DNA of 64,000 nucleotides from Bacteroides luhongzhouii (GTDB taxonomy: Bacteria; Bacteroidota; Bacteroidia; Bacteroidales; Bacteroidaceae): contig NZ_CP059973.1 of NCBI RefSeq assembly GCF_009193295.2, positions 3,596,001-3,660,000 of the forward strand, in the 5' to 3' direction. The notes under the pieces are model-generated. The model did not search any database. It was not told where the DNA came from and saw only the letters and a list, made by a program, of their open reading frames with translations. This document shows positions 55,616-64,000 of this stretch, in pieces. Every line of letters starts with the position of its first letter. Positions within the stretch are counted from its first letter, which is position 1. The position numbers and the translations under genes were made by a program.

Positions 55616-55833
55616 CATATAATAATAACGATATATGTAGGTCCCTAACTTCATGCTACACACATGAATCCCCTACATTTTGCAGGTTGGGAAAAATACA
55701 GCGGTATATTCCTGATCTGTCCCCTCATATTAGCAAAATGCTGATATGTATTCTAAATATATCAACTGTCTGTGAAGATCGTTGATATATTGTTTTTTAA
55801 TAGTATGCTTATTGATTAAAAATAATTGTAGTT

Positions 55834-55868
55834 AGACTATATAGTCTCAGATTTACTTACTATTTTTG
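55834..55868 (+). promoter_or_regulatory. Toxin-antitoxin promoter with overlapping palindrome
   Basis: A perfect 14-bp palindrome AGACTATATAGTCT (55834-55847) covers the -33 region, followed by an exact -7 TATTTTTG at 55861-55868. The antitoxin gene starts at 55889. The layout fits autoregulation by the antitoxin or the toxin-antitoxin complex. The rest of the 273-base gap 55616-55888 shows no gene and no clear terminator. Confidence 0.6.
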
Positions 55869-55888
55869 TAGTATCAAAAACTTATAAA

Positions 55889-56104
55889 ATGAAAAAGAAA
55901 GAATCTAATGATATAGAGAAAGGACAATGTCCTACTCATGTCTCTGAGCCCGTATCTGAATATGGAGTTTCTGCACATCGTAGAGACACAGAAAAAGTAT
56001 CGCAAATGATGACTCAGAAAATGTTAGATGAAGAATGTATTACTTTGTCGGAATCAAGGAGTCGAATTTTAAAAAAAGTTCATAATTATTTCCGCAAGCA
56101 ATGA
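55889..56104 (+). CDS. Putative antitoxin of a RelE/ParE-type pair
   Basis: 71 residues, charged. The disordered-looking N-terminus (MKKKESNDIEKGQCPTHVSE) is followed by a helical C-terminal half (TEKVSQMMTQKMLDEECITLSESRSRILKKVHNYFRKQ). I do not recognise a named family. The call rests on size, the overlap of its stop with the next start (ATGA) and the toxin-like fold predicted for that gene. Confidence 0.6.
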   Translation: MKKKESNDIEKGQCPTHVSEPVSEYGVSAHRRDTEKVSQMMTQKMLDEECITLSESRSRILKKVHNYFRKQ

Positions 56105-56415
56105 AAGTGTTTATAGATAAAAGTGTACATGCATCTATAGAAGAATTTTATGATATCGCTCTTTGGGGGTATCTTGCTTTGGATGAGCAGACTGTAATTA
56201 ATAAAATGAATCGATTGTATGATGCCATGGAAGCTTTAGGTGATTATGCTAGGATATATTCTAAAGCACGTTTAAAGAAAGAATGGATTGAAAAAGAATA
56301 CAGAGAATTTATTTGTGAGGATTTCCATTTTGCATACCAAATTTATACTCTACCTGATGGCGAAGAAATTGTGAGAATACACGATGCATGTCATAGCTTA
56401 ATATATCACGAATAA
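56101..56415 (+). CDS. RelE/ParE-superfamily toxin-like protein
   Basis: 104 residues. MKVFIDKSVHASIEEFYDIALWGYLAL, then a helix pair and EYREFICEDFHFAYQIYTLPDGEEIVRIHDACHSLIYHE, which matches the strand pattern of ParE/RelE toxins (F-x-YQIY then I-x-V-HDACH). ParE-type toxins act on gyrase, RelE-type on ribosome-bound mRNA. Which applies is unclear. Its position at the end of a variable capsule locus suits a stabilising addiction module. Confidence 0.68.
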   Translation: MKVFIDKSVHASIEEFYDIALWGYLALDEQTVINKMNRLYDAMEALGDYARIYSKARLKKEWIEKEYREFICEDFHFAYQIYTLPDGEEIVRIHDACHSLIYHE

Positions 56416-56445
56416 TGAACAGGGAATATTTACTCTGTTCTGTAA

Positions 56446-56703
56446 TTATCTCAAATTCCTAAAATACGCCCGCACCTTCCGCATAATCTTGATTCCCATC
56501 ACTACGCCATCAAATATGGCCATACCGGTATTGAACGAACGCATGATTGCATCCGCCTTGTTGGTTGCCGGAGCAAGTGGAGCAAATATTTCGCGTGTAG
56601 TAGCTGTCATGGCCTTTTTTTGAGCATGGATCTCATTTAAAAGCTTCTTTTTACGTTCGGCAATCTCTTCTAATGTAAATTTCTGCGGGGTCTGCGCATT
56701 CAT
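56446..56703 (-). CDS. Small conserved protein of a YtxH/holin-like operon (YqjK-like position)
   Basis: 85 residues: MNAQTPQKFTLEEIAERKKKLLNEIHAQKKAM then a weakly hydrophobic C-terminal half ending KVRAYFRNLR. No family recognised. It lies 3 bases behind the holin-like gene and is the third gene of a minus-strand operon that resembles E. coli yqjD-yqjE-yqjK in order and protein types. Confidence 0.7.
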   Translation of the reverse strand: MNAQTPQKFTLEEIAERKKKLLNEIHAQKKAMTATTREIFAPLAPATNKADAIMRSFNTGMAIFDGVVMGIKIMRKVRAYFRNLR

Positions 56704-56706
56704 AAT

Positions 56707-57069
56707 TTATTTATTTGAATCAGTTAAAAATAAATTAGCGAGGAAGTTCACCATTGGAGAAATGATGAGCTGCTTGCGGAAAATAATAACCAAGGCGATG
56801 AGAACAACATTGATGCCTGCTATGATGGCGAAACTCGACATCAGACCGCCCACTAAAGGCTCCAATATATAAGCAAGAGCAAAAAGCAGATAAAACAGGG
56901 CAACCATGCCAAGGATAATAAGTACTAATATCATAATTAACGTGGAAAAAAGTATGGTTAACTTTTCCGTCAATTCTAATTTGGTATATTCTTTTTGAAG
57001 CTCCAGATATTTCTTAAACTCAAAAAATAACTGCTGAAAATTCTCAATACTTTTATCGTCTGCAAACAT
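56707..57069 (-). CDS. Phage-holin-superfamily membrane protein (holin-X / YqjE-like)
   Basis: 120 residues. A coiled N-terminal part (FQQLFFEFKKYLELQKEYTKLELTEKL) is followed by two membrane helices (TLIMILVLIILGMVALFYLLFALAYIL and AIIAGINVVLIALVIIF). This is the pattern of putative Actinobacterial holin-X/YqjE proteins, which are chromosomal envelope proteins and not lysis holins. Thirty-two bases behind the YtxH-like gene. Confidence 0.8.
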   Translation of the reverse strand: MFADDKSIENFQQLFFEFKKYLELQKEYTKLELTEKLTILFSTLIMILVLIILGMVALFYLLFALAYILEPLVGGLMSSFAIIAGINVVLIALVIIFRKQLIISPMVNFLANLFLTDSNK

Positions 57070-57101
57070 AGTCGCTCTGTTTTTAGTCTTTGGTTACTTA
57101 C

Positions 57102-57311
57102 TTATTCTGCTATTTCTCCTTTCATCTCCGCAGCAATCTCATCAACGAGAGTTTCCATTTCGCTACGGTTTAGTTTGATTCCTTTTTTACGAAGAATTTC
57201 TGCGATTTTGTGACGGGTATCTTCGCCTTTTTCAGGAGCAAATAAAATACCAAGGGCTGCGCCTACGGCTGCACCACCCAGAAAAGCTGCTAAAACATTC
57301 AATCCTTTCAT
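57102..57311 (-). CDS. YtxH-domain general-stress membrane protein
   Basis: 69 residues. The helix with glycine zipper FLGGAAVGAALGILFAPEKGEDTRHKI is the YtxH signature, followed by a charged helical tail. First gene of a three-gene envelope or stress operon with its own -7 element at 57344-57351. Confidence 0.85.
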   Translation of the reverse strand: MKGLNVLAAFLGGAAVGAALGILFAPEKGEDTRHKIAEILRKKGIKLNRSEMETLVDEIAAEMKGEIAE

Positions 57312-57343
57312 AATGTATAATGTTTAAAATGATTATGATACAA

Positions 57344-57351
57344 CAAATATA
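57344..57351 (-). promoter_or_regulatory. -7 element of the YtxH operon
   Basis: Minus-strand TATATTTG, exact TAnnTTTG, 33 bases upstream of the YtxH start. A clear -33 TTTG is not seen at the usual spacing. Confidence 0.45.
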
Positions 57352-57454
57352 ACATTTTTATGGAAAGGTTGTTCATGAAAATAGAAAAAAAGTGCTTTGT
57401 TTTATAATTCTTTTTTCTTTAGTGGTTTAATCTTATTTAACTGACTTTCGTAGC

Positions 57455-57483
57455 TAACCTTTGAAGGTTAAGGCGTACTTTTG
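57455..57483 (+). promoter_or_regulatory. Promoter region of the SDR gene with small palindrome
   Basis: A perfect 7-bp-arm palindrome TAACCTT-TG-AAGGTTA (57455-57470) lies directly before an exact -7 TACTTTTG (57476-57483). The gene starts at 57511. The palindrome could be an operator. Confidence 0.5.
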
Positions 57484-57510
57484 TTTTCGAATATTGTAAA
57501 TCAAAACATA

Positions 57511-58281
57511 ATGGAAGCTAAGATTGTTTTTATAACCGGTGCCAGTAGCGGAATTGGAGAAGGTTGTGCCCGTAAATTTGCGAAGGAGGGATGGAATCTG
57601 ATTCTGAATGCCCGTACCGTTTCGAAACTGGAAGAACTGAAAGCCGAACTGGAAGCGACGCATGGTGTACGGGTTTATGTATTGCCCTTTGATGTACGTG
57701 ATCGGAAGCTGGCTACCGCCTCTTTGGAATCATTGCCCGAAGAATGGAAGGCGATTGATGTGTTGGTGAACAACGCCGGACTGGTGATCGGCGTGGATAA
57801 AGAATTCGAGGGTAACCTGGATGAATGGGATGTCATGATCGATACGAATATAAGAGGACTGCTGGCAATGACGCGTTTGGTGGTGCCCGGTATGGTAGAA
57901 CGCGGGCGCGGACATATTATTAATATCGGCTCTATTGCCGGTGATGCCGCTTATCCGGGAGGTAGTGTGTATTGCGCAACGAAAGCTGCCGTGAAAGCTC
58001 TTTCAGATGGACTCCGGATCGATTTGGTGGATACTCCGTTGAGAGTGACGAACATCAAACCGGGAATGGTGGAGACGAACTTTACAGTGGTGCGTTACCG
58101 GGGAGATAAGGAAGCGGCTGATAATTTTTATAAAGGGATTCGTCCGTTGACAGGAGATGATATTGCGGAAACGGTTTATTTTGCCGCGTCGGCTCCTGCG
58201 CATATTCAGATTGCGGAGGTGCTTTTGATGCCTACTTATCAGGCAACGGGTACTATTTCGTATAAGAAAAAGCCGGAATAG
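57511..58281 (+). CDS. Short-chain dehydrogenase (YdfG-like)
   Basis: 256 residues from MEAKIVFITGASSGIGEG at 57511. NNAGLVIGVDKEFEGN, INIGSIAGDAAYPGGSVYCATKAAVKAL with catalytic Ser, Tyr and Lys, and INKPGM-type VTNIKPGMVETNF are seen. YdfG-like enzymes reduce 3-hydroxy acids and related alcohols with NADP. Substrate here unknown. Single gene with its own promoter. Confidence 0.9.
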   Translation: MEAKIVFITGASSGIGEGCARKFAKEGWNLILNARTVSKLEELKAELEATHGVRVYVLPFDVRDRKLATASLESLPEEWKAIDVLVNNAGLVIGVDKEFEGNLDEWDVMIDTNIRGLLAMTRLVVPGMVERGRGHIINIGSIAGDAAYPGGSVYCATKAAVKALSDGLRIDLVDTPLRVTNIKPGMVETNFTVVRYRGDKEAADNFYKGIRPLTGDDIAETVYFAASAPAHIQIAEVLLMPTYQATGTISYKKKPE

Positions 58282-58396
58282 ACGTTTTTTTGACGGATTT
58301 CTTTGCCGGATGATAAAATTTCTATTATTTTGTTGCCCGAAACTAAATGTAATAGACGAGAATATTGAATTATTAATTAAAACAGAGTATAGGAAT

Positions 58397-58891
58397 ATGA
58401 AAAAATTAGTCGTATTAGGAATGGGAGTATGCTTGGTGCTAGCATTTGCATCTTGTAAATCCAGCGAAAGTGCCTATAAGAAAGCTTACGAAAAAGCGAA
58501 ACAACAAGAATTGGCAGAACCGCAGGTGGAAGCTCCGGTAGAAGTAACTCCGGTGGTTGCAGCTCCTGTGACAACTACTAAAGTGGCAGATACATCCGGC
58601 GTTCGTCAGGAAAAGGTTACAGTGGTCTCCGGCAACGAAGGGTTGAAAGATTATAGCGTCGTAGCAGGTAGCTTTGGTGTGAAAGCAAATGCAGAAGGCC
58701 TGAAAGATTGGTTGGATGGACAGGGATATCACTCTACGATTGCATTTAATGCTGACAAGGCAATGTATCGTGTTATCGTAAACTCATTTGCTGATAAGGC
58801 TGCTGCAGCTGAAGCTCGCGACGCATTCAAGGCTAAATATCCGAACCGTTCGGATTTCCAGGGTGCTTGGTTGCTGTATCGCGTATATTGA
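58397..58891 (+). CDS. SPOR-domain lipoprotein
   Basis: About 164 residues from MKKLVVLGMGVCLVLAFASC at 58397 (lipobox AFASC). An upstream extension of the frame lacks sense as a leader. A Lys/Glu-rich spacer and a Pro/Val/Thr linker precede a C-terminal SPOR domain (DYSVVAGSFGVKANAEGLKDWLDG, then YRVIVNSFADKAAAAEARDAF). SPOR domains bind denuded peptidoglycan at the septum, so a role in envelope or division is likely. Confidence 0.9.
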   Translation: MKKLVVLGMGVCLVLAFASCKSSESAYKKAYEKAKQQELAEPQVEAPVEVTPVVAAPVTTTKVADTSGVRQEKVTVVSGNEGLKDYSVVAGSFGVKANAEGLKDWLDGQGYHSTIAFNADKAMYRVIVNSFADKAAAAEARDAFKAKYPNRSDFQGAWLLYRVY

Positions 58892-58945
58892 TTTCTTTTT
58901 GGTAATATATATTGGAAAGAACGAACGTTTTTTCCGAATAAGAAG

Positions 58946-58973
58946 GCGGTAACTGGGAAGTTACTGCTTTTTT
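58946..58973 (+). terminator. Intrinsic terminator after the SPOR lipoprotein gene
   Basis: Stem GCGGTAACT / AGTTACTGC (one G-T pair, loop GGGA) followed by six Ts. Confidence 0.8.
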
Positions 58974-59072
58974 ATTGAAAATGAGTGACTTTTTTCGTTT
59001 AGATATTTTTATCTTTCTACTAAAAGAAGTTATAAATGATAGGAGGGAAACTTTTATAGCAAAGAAAGTTTT

Positions 59073-59080
59073 TACTTTTG
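59073..59080 (+). promoter_or_regulatory. -7 element of the sulfate-activation operon
   Basis: TACTTTTG, exact TAnnTTTG, 63 bases before cysQ. The -33 region (TTTTA near 59052) is a weak match. Confidence 0.5.
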
Positions 59081-59143
59081 TCAACTCTTAATTTGGAGAA
59101 TGTATTGCCTGAATGTGAATAAGGCATTAATTATAGAGATTGA

Positions 59144-59983
59144 ATGGAACAAAAATATGTAATGGCTGCTATCGACGCGGCTTTAAAAGCAGGTGAAAAG
59201 ATTCTTTCTATTTATAATGATCCGGCATCGGACTTTGAAATAGAGAGGAAGGCTGATAACTCTCCGCTAACTATAGCAGACAGAAAAGCGCATGAAGCGA
59301 TTGCGGCTATTCTGAATGATACTCCTTTTCCTGTTCTTAGTGAAGAAGGGAAGCATCTAGGGTATGAGACTCGGCGTGAGTGGGATTCTTTATGGATTGT
59401 AGATCCTCTGGATGGAACGAAGGAGTTTATCAAACGTAATGGAGAATTTACGGTAAATATCGCTTTGGTGCAGAATTCTGTACCTGTGTTCGGTGTTATT
59501 TATGTACCTGTGAAAAAAGAACTTTATTTCGGGATTGAAGGTGCAGGGGCGTATAAATGTTCCGGTATTGTCAGTTTGGAAGGTGACGGCGCGGCATTGG
59601 AAGAACTGATCGGGAAATCGGAACGGATACCTTTGAAGGAAGTGCGCGATCACCTGATTGTGGTTGCTTCACGTTCGCACCTGTCGCCTGAAACAGAATC
59701 ATATATTGCAGATTTAAAGAAGAAACACGGCAGTGTGGAGTTGATTTCGAGTGGAAGTTCTATTAAAATCTGTCTGGTTGCTGAAGGAAAGGCTGATGTA
59801 TATCCGCGTTTCGCTCCGACAATGGAGTGGGATACGGCCGCAGGGCATGCGATAGCCCGTGCCGCAGGGATGGAAGTATATCAGGCTGGAAAGGAAGAGC
59901 CTTTACGATATAATAAGGAGGATTTATTGAATCCGTGGTTTGTCGTTGAATCAAAAAGAGAACACCAAATAATGTTTATATGA
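59144..59983 (+). CDS. cysQ: 3'(2'),5'-bisphosphate nucleotidase
   Basis: 279 residues, inositol-monophosphatase fold. The metal-binding sites are LSEEGKHLGYE, WIVDPLDGTKEFIKRNGEFTVNIAL and MEWDTAAGHAIARAAG. It removes the 3'-phosphate from PAP (and PAPS), the by-product of sulfotransfer. Its stop overlaps the permease start by 4 bases, opening a cysQ-permease-cysC-cysD-cysN operon. Confidence 0.94.
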   Translation: MEQKYVMAAIDAALKAGEKILSIYNDPASDFEIERKADNSPLTIADRKAHEAIAAILNDTPFPVLSEEGKHLGYETRREWDSLWIVDPLDGTKEFIKRNGEFTVNIALVQNSVPVFGVIYVPVKKELYFGIEGAGAYKCSGIVSLEGDGAALEELIGKSERIPLKEVRDHLIVVASRSHLSPETESYIADLKKKHGSVELISSGSSIKICLVAEGKADVYPRFAPTMEWDTAAGHAIARAAGMEVYQAGKEEPLRYNKEDLLNPWFVVESKREHQIMFI

Positions 59984-61533
59984 CATTTGAAATTGTATTT
60001 GTACTATTATCCCTATTAGGAATGGTAGCGGCTTTGGTAGCGGATAAGATGCGTCCGGGCATGATACTTTTTTCGGTAGTGGTTTTGTTTCTGTGTGCCG
60101 GTATCCTGACTCCTAAGGAGATGCTGGAAGGGTTTAGTAATAAAGGGATGATTACCGTTGCTCTGCTGTTTTTAGTGAGTGAAGGTATCCGTCAGTCGGG
60201 TACACTGGGGCAAGTGATAAAGAAGTTGCTTCCGCAGGGAAAGACGACGGTGTTTAAAGCACAGTTACGTATCTTACCTTCGGTGGCATTTATTTCTGCT
60301 TTTCTGAACAATACGCCTGTCGTGGTTATTTTTGCCCCGATTATCAAGCATTGGGCTAAATCGGTGAATCTCCCGGCTACGAAGTTCTTGATTCCTCTTT
60401 CTTATGTGACTATTTTGGGAGGTATCTGTACGTTGATCGGTACTTCTACCAACCTGGTGGTGCATGGAATGATATTGGAAGCCGGATTTGAAGGCTTCTC
60501 CATGTTCGAACTTGGAAAGGTGGGAATATTTATTGCTATTACCGGGATTATTTATATATTTCTTTTTTCCAAGCGTCTTTTGCCGGATGCACGTCCGGAC
60601 ACGGCTGTGCCGGATGAGGAGGTAGAGGAAGGAGAAAAGTTGCATCGGGTAGAGGCTGTTTTGGGTGCTCGTTTTCCTGGTATCAATAAAAAACTGAAGG
60701 ATTTTAATTTCCAACGTCATTACGGTGCGGAGGTAAAAGAGATTAAAACACGTAACGGACAACGTTTTGTGTCGAATCTGGAGGATGTGGTACTTCACGA
60801 AGGAGATACGCTGGTAGTGATGGCTGATGATACATTTATCCCGACATGGGGTGAATCTTCTGTATTCGTTTTGTTGACGAACGGAAATGAACCGGATACT
60901 ACCGGAAAGAAAAAACGGTGGTTTGCTTTGTTATTGTTGGTTCTGATGATTGTCGGCGCAACGGTGGGTGAACTTCCGGTAACAAAGGAGATGTTTCCGG
61001 ATATCAAGTTGGATATGTTTTTCTTTGTGTCTATCACTACTATTATTATGGCATGGACAAATCTGTTCCCAGCCCGTAAATATACTAAATATATTTCGTG
61101 GGATATATTGATTACGATTGCTTGTGCTTTTGCTATCAGCAAAGCAATGGTGAACTCCGGTGTGGCGGATAGCGTTGCGAAGTTTATTATCGGATTGAGT
61201 GATGATTATGGTCCGTACGTATTGCTCGCGATGTTGTTTATCATTACGAATTTGTTTACGGAACTGATAACGAATAATGCTGCGGCTGCCTTGGCTTTCC
61301 CGCTGGCATTGTCGATTGCTTCGCAATTGGGAGTAAGCCCGACACCATTCTTTGTGGTGATTTGTATGGCTGCGTCTGCAAGTTTCTCAACGCCTATCGG
61401 TTATCAGACGAATCTGATTGTGCAAGGTATCGGCAACTATAAGTTTACGGATTTTGTACGTATCGGACTGCCACTTAATATTATAACTTTCTTAATATCT
61501 ATTATCCTGATCCCGTTGATCTGGAACTTTTAA
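59980..61533 (+). CDS. SLC13/DASS-type permease with RCK_C domain, probable sulfate transporter
   Basis: 517 residues. Two halves of membrane helices flank a soluble RCK_C (TrkA-C) domain (about 205-300, LEDVVLHEGDTLVVMADDTF). Family motifs AFLNNTPVVVIFAPIIKHW and LIGTSTNLVVHGM in the first half and ELITNNAAAALAFPLAL with FSTPIGYQTNLIVQG in the second are those of anion/Na+ symporters. Sulfate is inferred from the operon. Only one RCK_C domain is obvious. Confidence 0.88.
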   Translation: MTFEIVFVLLSLLGMVAALVADKMRPGMILFSVVVLFLCAGILTPKEMLEGFSNKGMITVALLFLVSEGIRQSGTLGQVIKKLLPQGKTTVFKAQLRILPSVAFISAFLNNTPVVVIFAPIIKHWAKSVNLPATKFLIPLSYVTILGGICTLIGTSTNLVVHGMILEAGFEGFSMFELGKVGIFIAITGIIYIFLFSKRLLPDARPDTAVPDEEVEEGEKLHRVEAVLGARFPGINKKLKDFNFQRHYGAEVKEIKTRNGQRFVSNLEDVVLHEGDTLVVMADDTFIPTWGESSVFVLLTNGNEPDTTGKKKRWFALLLLVLMIVGATVGELPVTKEMFPDIKLDMFFFVSITTIIMAWTNLFPARKYTKYISWDILITIACAFAISKAMVNSGVADSVAKFIIGLSDDYGPYVLLAMLFIITNLFTELITNNAAAALAFPLALSIASQLGVSPTPFFVVICMAASASFSTPIGYQTNLIVQGIGNYKFTDFVRIGLPLNIITFLISIILIPLIWNF

Positions 61534-61548
61534 TAAATAAATTTGTAA

Positions 61549-62157
61549 ATGGAAGAAAAGAACCATATATATCCGATATTTGACCGCATGATGACGCGGC
61601 AGGACAAGGAAGAGCTTTTGGGACAGCACAGTGTGATGATCTGGTTTACCGGATTGAGCGGTTCCGGAAAGAGCACGATTGCTATTGCATTGGAACGCGA
61701 ACTCCACAAGCGCGGATTGCTTTGCCGTATCTTGGATGGGGATAATATCCGTAGTGGAATTAATAATAACCTGGGATTCTCCGAAACGGACCGGGTGGAA
61801 AATATTCGTCGTATAGCTGAAGTGTCTAAACTGTTTCTGGATAGTGGCATCATTACGATTGCTGCATTTATCAGCCCTAATAATGATATTCGCGAAATGG
61901 CTGCAAATATTATCGGTAAGGATGATTTTCTGGAAGTTTTCGTTAGCACTCCGCTGGAGGAATGTGAGAAACGTGATGTGAAAGGCTTATATGCGAAGGC
62001 GCGGAAAGGGGAGATTCAGAATTTTACAGGAATTTCCGCGCCATTCGAGGTTCCGGAACATCCGGCTTTGTCACTGGATACTTCCAAATTGACTTTGGAG
62101 GAATCGGTGAACCGTTTGTTGGAGCTTGTTTTGCCAAAAGTGAAGAGTATAAAATGA
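61549..62157 (+). CDS. cysC: Adenylylsulfate kinase
   Basis: 202 residues. P-loop WFTGLSGSGKSTIAIALE, LDGDNIRSGINNNLGFSETDRVENIRR and the lid region FVSTPLEECEKRDVKGLYAKARKGEIQNFTGI. Phosphorylates APS to PAPS. Stand-alone, not fused to CysN. Confidence 0.96.
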   Translation: MEEKNHIYPIFDRMMTRQDKEELLGQHSVMIWFTGLSGSGKSTIAIALERELHKRGLLCRILDGDNIRSGINNNLGFSETDRVENIRRIAEVSKLFLDSGIITIAAFISPNNDIREMAANIIGKDDFLEVFVSTPLEECEKRDVKGLYAKARKGEIQNFTGISAPFEVPEHPALSLDTSKLTLEESVNRLLELVLPKVKSIK

Positions 62158-62229
62158 AGAATGACGAATGAGGAATGAAGAATTAGTGTGCGGTTATCTG
62201 CAAATTCATGATTCGTAATTCATAATTTT
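62153..62229. repeat. Intergenic AT-rich inverted repeat between cysC and cysD
   Basis: GAATGACGAATGAGGAATG on the left and ATTCATGATTCGTAATTCAT on the right form an imperfect inverted repeat filling the 79-base gap. Similar simple hairpins are common in Bacteroides spacers. No obvious function. Confidence 0.45.
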
Positions 62230-62236
62230 TAAAATA

Positions 62237-63145
62237 ATGGAAGAATATAAATTAAGCCACTTGAAGGAACTCGAAGCCGAGTCTATTCATATCATCCGCG
62301 AGGTGGCGGCGGAATTTGAGAATCCGGTGATGCTTTACAGTATCGGAAAGGATTCTTCGGTGATGGTACGCTTGGCTGAAAAAGCGTTTTATCCGGGTAA
62401 AGTGCCATTCCCATTGATGCACATCGACTCGAAATGGAAATTTAAGGAGATGATTCAGTTCCGTGATGAATATGCGAAGAAGTACGGATGGAATCTGATC
62501 GTGGAAAGTAATATGGAGGCTTTTCATGCAGGGGTAGGACCTTTTACGCATGGAAGCAAAGTGCATACAGACTTGATGAAGACGCAGGCATTGCTTCATG
62601 CGCTGGATAAATATAAGTTTGATGCAGCATTTGGTGGTGCCCGCCGTGATGAGGAAAAGTCACGCGCGAAGGAACGTATTTTCTCTTTCCGGGATAAATT
62701 TCATCAATGGGACCCGAAAAATCAGCGTCCTGAATTGTGGGATATTTATAATGCCCGTGTGCACAAGGGAGAAAGTATCCGTGTATTTCCGATTAGCAAC
62801 TGGACAGAGCTGGACATCTGGCAGTATATTCGTCTGGAGAATATTCCGATTGTTCCGCTTTATTATGCTAAAGAACGTCCGGTGATTAATTTGGATGGTA
62901 ATATTATTATGGCAGATGATGAGCGTTTGCCTGAAAAGTACCGGGATCAGATTGAAATGAAGATGGTGCGTTTCCGTACGTTGGGCTGCTGGCCTCTGAC
63001 TGGGGCGGTGGAAAGTGGAGCTGCTACAATCGAAGAGATTGTGGAAGAAATGATGACTACCACCAAGAGTGAGCGTACTACTCGCGTGATTGATTTTGAT
63101 CAGGAGGGTAGTATGGAACAAAAGAAACGTGAAGGATACTTTTAA
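62237..63145 (+). CDS. cysD: Sulfate adenylyltransferase subunit 2
   Basis: 302 residues, PAPS-reductase-like adenylating fold. PP-loop [20 protein letters not shown] (about 32-51), [47 protein letters not shown] and the C-terminal REGYF are standard for CysD. Works with the GTPase CysN to make APS. Confidence 0.97.
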   Translation: MEEYKLSHLKELEAESIHIIREVAAEFENPVMLYSIGKDSSVMVRLAEKAFYPGKVPFPLMHIDSKWKFKEMIQFRDEYAKKYGWNLIVESNMEAFHAGVGPFTHGSKVHTDLMKTQALLHALDKYKFDAAFGGARRDEEKSRAKERIFSFRDKFHQWDPKNQRPELWDIYNARVHKGESIRVFPISNWTELDIWQYIRLENIPIVPLYYAKERPVINLDGNIIMADDERLPEKYRDQIEMKMVRFRTLGCWPLTGAVESGAATIEEIVEEMMTTTKSERTTRVIDFDQEGSMEQKKREGYF

Positions 63146-63157
63146 TTGTAACTAGTA

Positions 63158-64000
63158 ATGGCAGATAATAAATTAGATATAAAAGCTTTTCTGGACAAGG
63201 ATGAACAGAAAGACTTATTGAGACTGTTGACTGCGGGTTCGGTGGATGACGGAAAATCAACATTGATCGGACGCTTGTTATTTGACAGTAAGAAATTGTA
63301 TGAAGATCAACTGGATGCACTGGAACGTGATAGTAAGCGTGTAGGAAATGCAGGTGAGCATATCGACTATGCGTTATTGCTGGATGGTTTGAAGGCTGAA
63401 CGTGAACAGGGAATTACTATTGATGTGGCTTATCGCTATTTTTCTACTAATGGCCGAAAATTTATCATCGCAGATACTCCGGGGCACGAACAGTACACCC
63501 GTAACATGATTACCGGCGGATCTACGGCGAACTTGGCTATCATTTTGGTGGATGCCCGTACGGGGGTGATTACCCAGACTCGTCGTCACACTTTCTTGGT
63601 GTCTTTGCTGGGTATCAAACATGTGGTGTTGGCTGTCAATAAGATGGACTTGGTGGATTTCTCGGAAGAGCGTTTTAATGAGATCGTGGCTGACTATAAG
63701 ACGTTTGTTGCTCCGTTGGGTATTCCAGATGTAAACTGTATTCCGCTCTCTGCATTGGATGGGGATAATGTGGTGGATAAGTCTGAACGTACTCCGTGGT
63801 ACAAGGGGATTTCTTTGCTTGATTTCCTTGAAACGGTTCATATTGACAATGACCACAACTTTACGGATTTCCGTTTCCCGGTTCAGTATGTGCTTCGTCC
63901 GAATTTGGATTTCAGAGGATTCTGCGGTAAAGTTGCGTCAGGGATTGTTCGCAAAGGCGATACAGTGATGGCACTTCCTTCCGGAAAAACATCTAAGGTG
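63158..64000 (+). CDS. cysN: Sulfate adenylyltransferase subunit 1 (GTPase), 5' part
   Basis: The ATG at 63158 opens a frame running off the right edge (281 codons seen). GTPase motifs: [17 protein letters not shown] (P-loop), [14 protein letters not shown] (switch I), [14 protein letters not shown] (G3) and [10 protein letters not shown] (G4). The second domain begins near residue 240. Twelve bases after cysD, partner in APS synthesis. Confidence 0.96.
   Translation, partial: MADNKLDIKAFLDKDEQKDLLRLLTAGSVDDGKSTLIGRLLFDSKKLYEDQLDALERDSKRVGNAGEHIDYALLLDGLKAEREQGITIDVAYRYFSTNGRKFIIADTPGHEQYTRNMITGGSTANLAIILVDARTGVITQTRRHTFLVSLLGIKHVVLAVNKMDLVDFSEERFNEIVADYKTFVAPLGIPDVNCIPLSALDGDNVVDKSERTPWYKGISLLDFLETVHIDNDHNFTDFRFPVQYVLRPNLDFRGFCGKVASGIVRKGDTVMALPSGKTSKV

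Noticed and set aside
1..64000. CRISPR arrays, rRNA, tRNA and insertion sequences
   Set aside because: I looked for regular direct repeats with spacers, tRNA-like cloverleaf ends and transposase motifs and found none that hold up by eye. A dedicated search (tRNA and IS scans) could still find a weak case.

Overview
The window looks like a chromosomal segment of a gut Bacteroides close to B. thetaiotaomicron. The support is moderate GC, promoters of the Bacteroides type (-33 TTTG, -7 TAnnTTTG, no Shine-Dalgarno), an AraR-type NUDIX regulator inside an arabinose operon, an UpxY-led capsule locus behind an invertible promoter, and genes typical of Bacteroidales (DUF4248, HU-like, smalltalk, BT4734/VirE-type).

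Layout. (1) 1-7.8 kb, minus strand: an L-arabinose operon transcribed mutarotase lipoprotein, Na+/sugar symporter, araR, araD, araA, araB, then the start of an exported protein. Its promoter overlaps two tandem palindromes that fit AraR operators. (2) 8.1-11.8 kb, minus strand: a galactose operon (mutarotase, MFS transporter, galK). (3) 12.07-13.04 kb: manA with a strong terminator. (4) 13.2-14.5 kb: a tyrosine recombinase followed by a 290-bp segment bounded by perfect 20-bp inverted repeats. The only good promoter in it points left, away from the capsule genes, so the locus is drawn in the OFF orientation. (5) 14.5-55.6 kb: a Wzx/Wzy-type capsule locus (upxY, wza, wcaJ-like, second wza, wzc, ugd, Wzx, Wzy, about ten glycosyltransferases, many acyltransferases, rfbABC).

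Two things stand out in the capsule locus. The first is a foreign-looking module at 15.8-20.5 kb, mostly in reverse orientation between two wza paralogues: amidase, smalltalk small membrane protein, HU-like protein, DUF4248, a DUF3987 P-loop protein, a primase-like VirE/BT4734 protein, three 22-bp iteron-like palindromes, a perfect 26-bp operator-like palindrome and a frameshifted HTH-like regulator. The second is an acyl-assembly cassette at 26.6-32.1 kb: sugar aminotransferase, PglD/NeuD-like acyltransferase, ACP, SDR, second ACP, acyl-AMP ligase and KAS III. I infer that it builds a dedicated short acyl group, perhaps 3-hydroxyacyl, for an amino-deoxy sugar derived from the RfbA/RfbB product.

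The capsule locus also carries marks of rapid variation: G8-G9 tracts inside four glycan-modifying genes, two acyltransferases broken by one-base homopolymer differences, and a 1-kb graveyard of ATP-grasp, permease and GNAT remnants (32.1-33.1 kb).

(6) 55.6-64 kb: a RelE/ParE-like toxin-antitoxin pair with its own palindrome, a YtxH/holin-like envelope operon, an SDR, a SPOR lipoprotein, and a sulfate-activation operon (cysQ, permease, cysC, cysD, start of cysN) running off the right edge. I see no rRNA, tRNA, CRISPR array or IS element.
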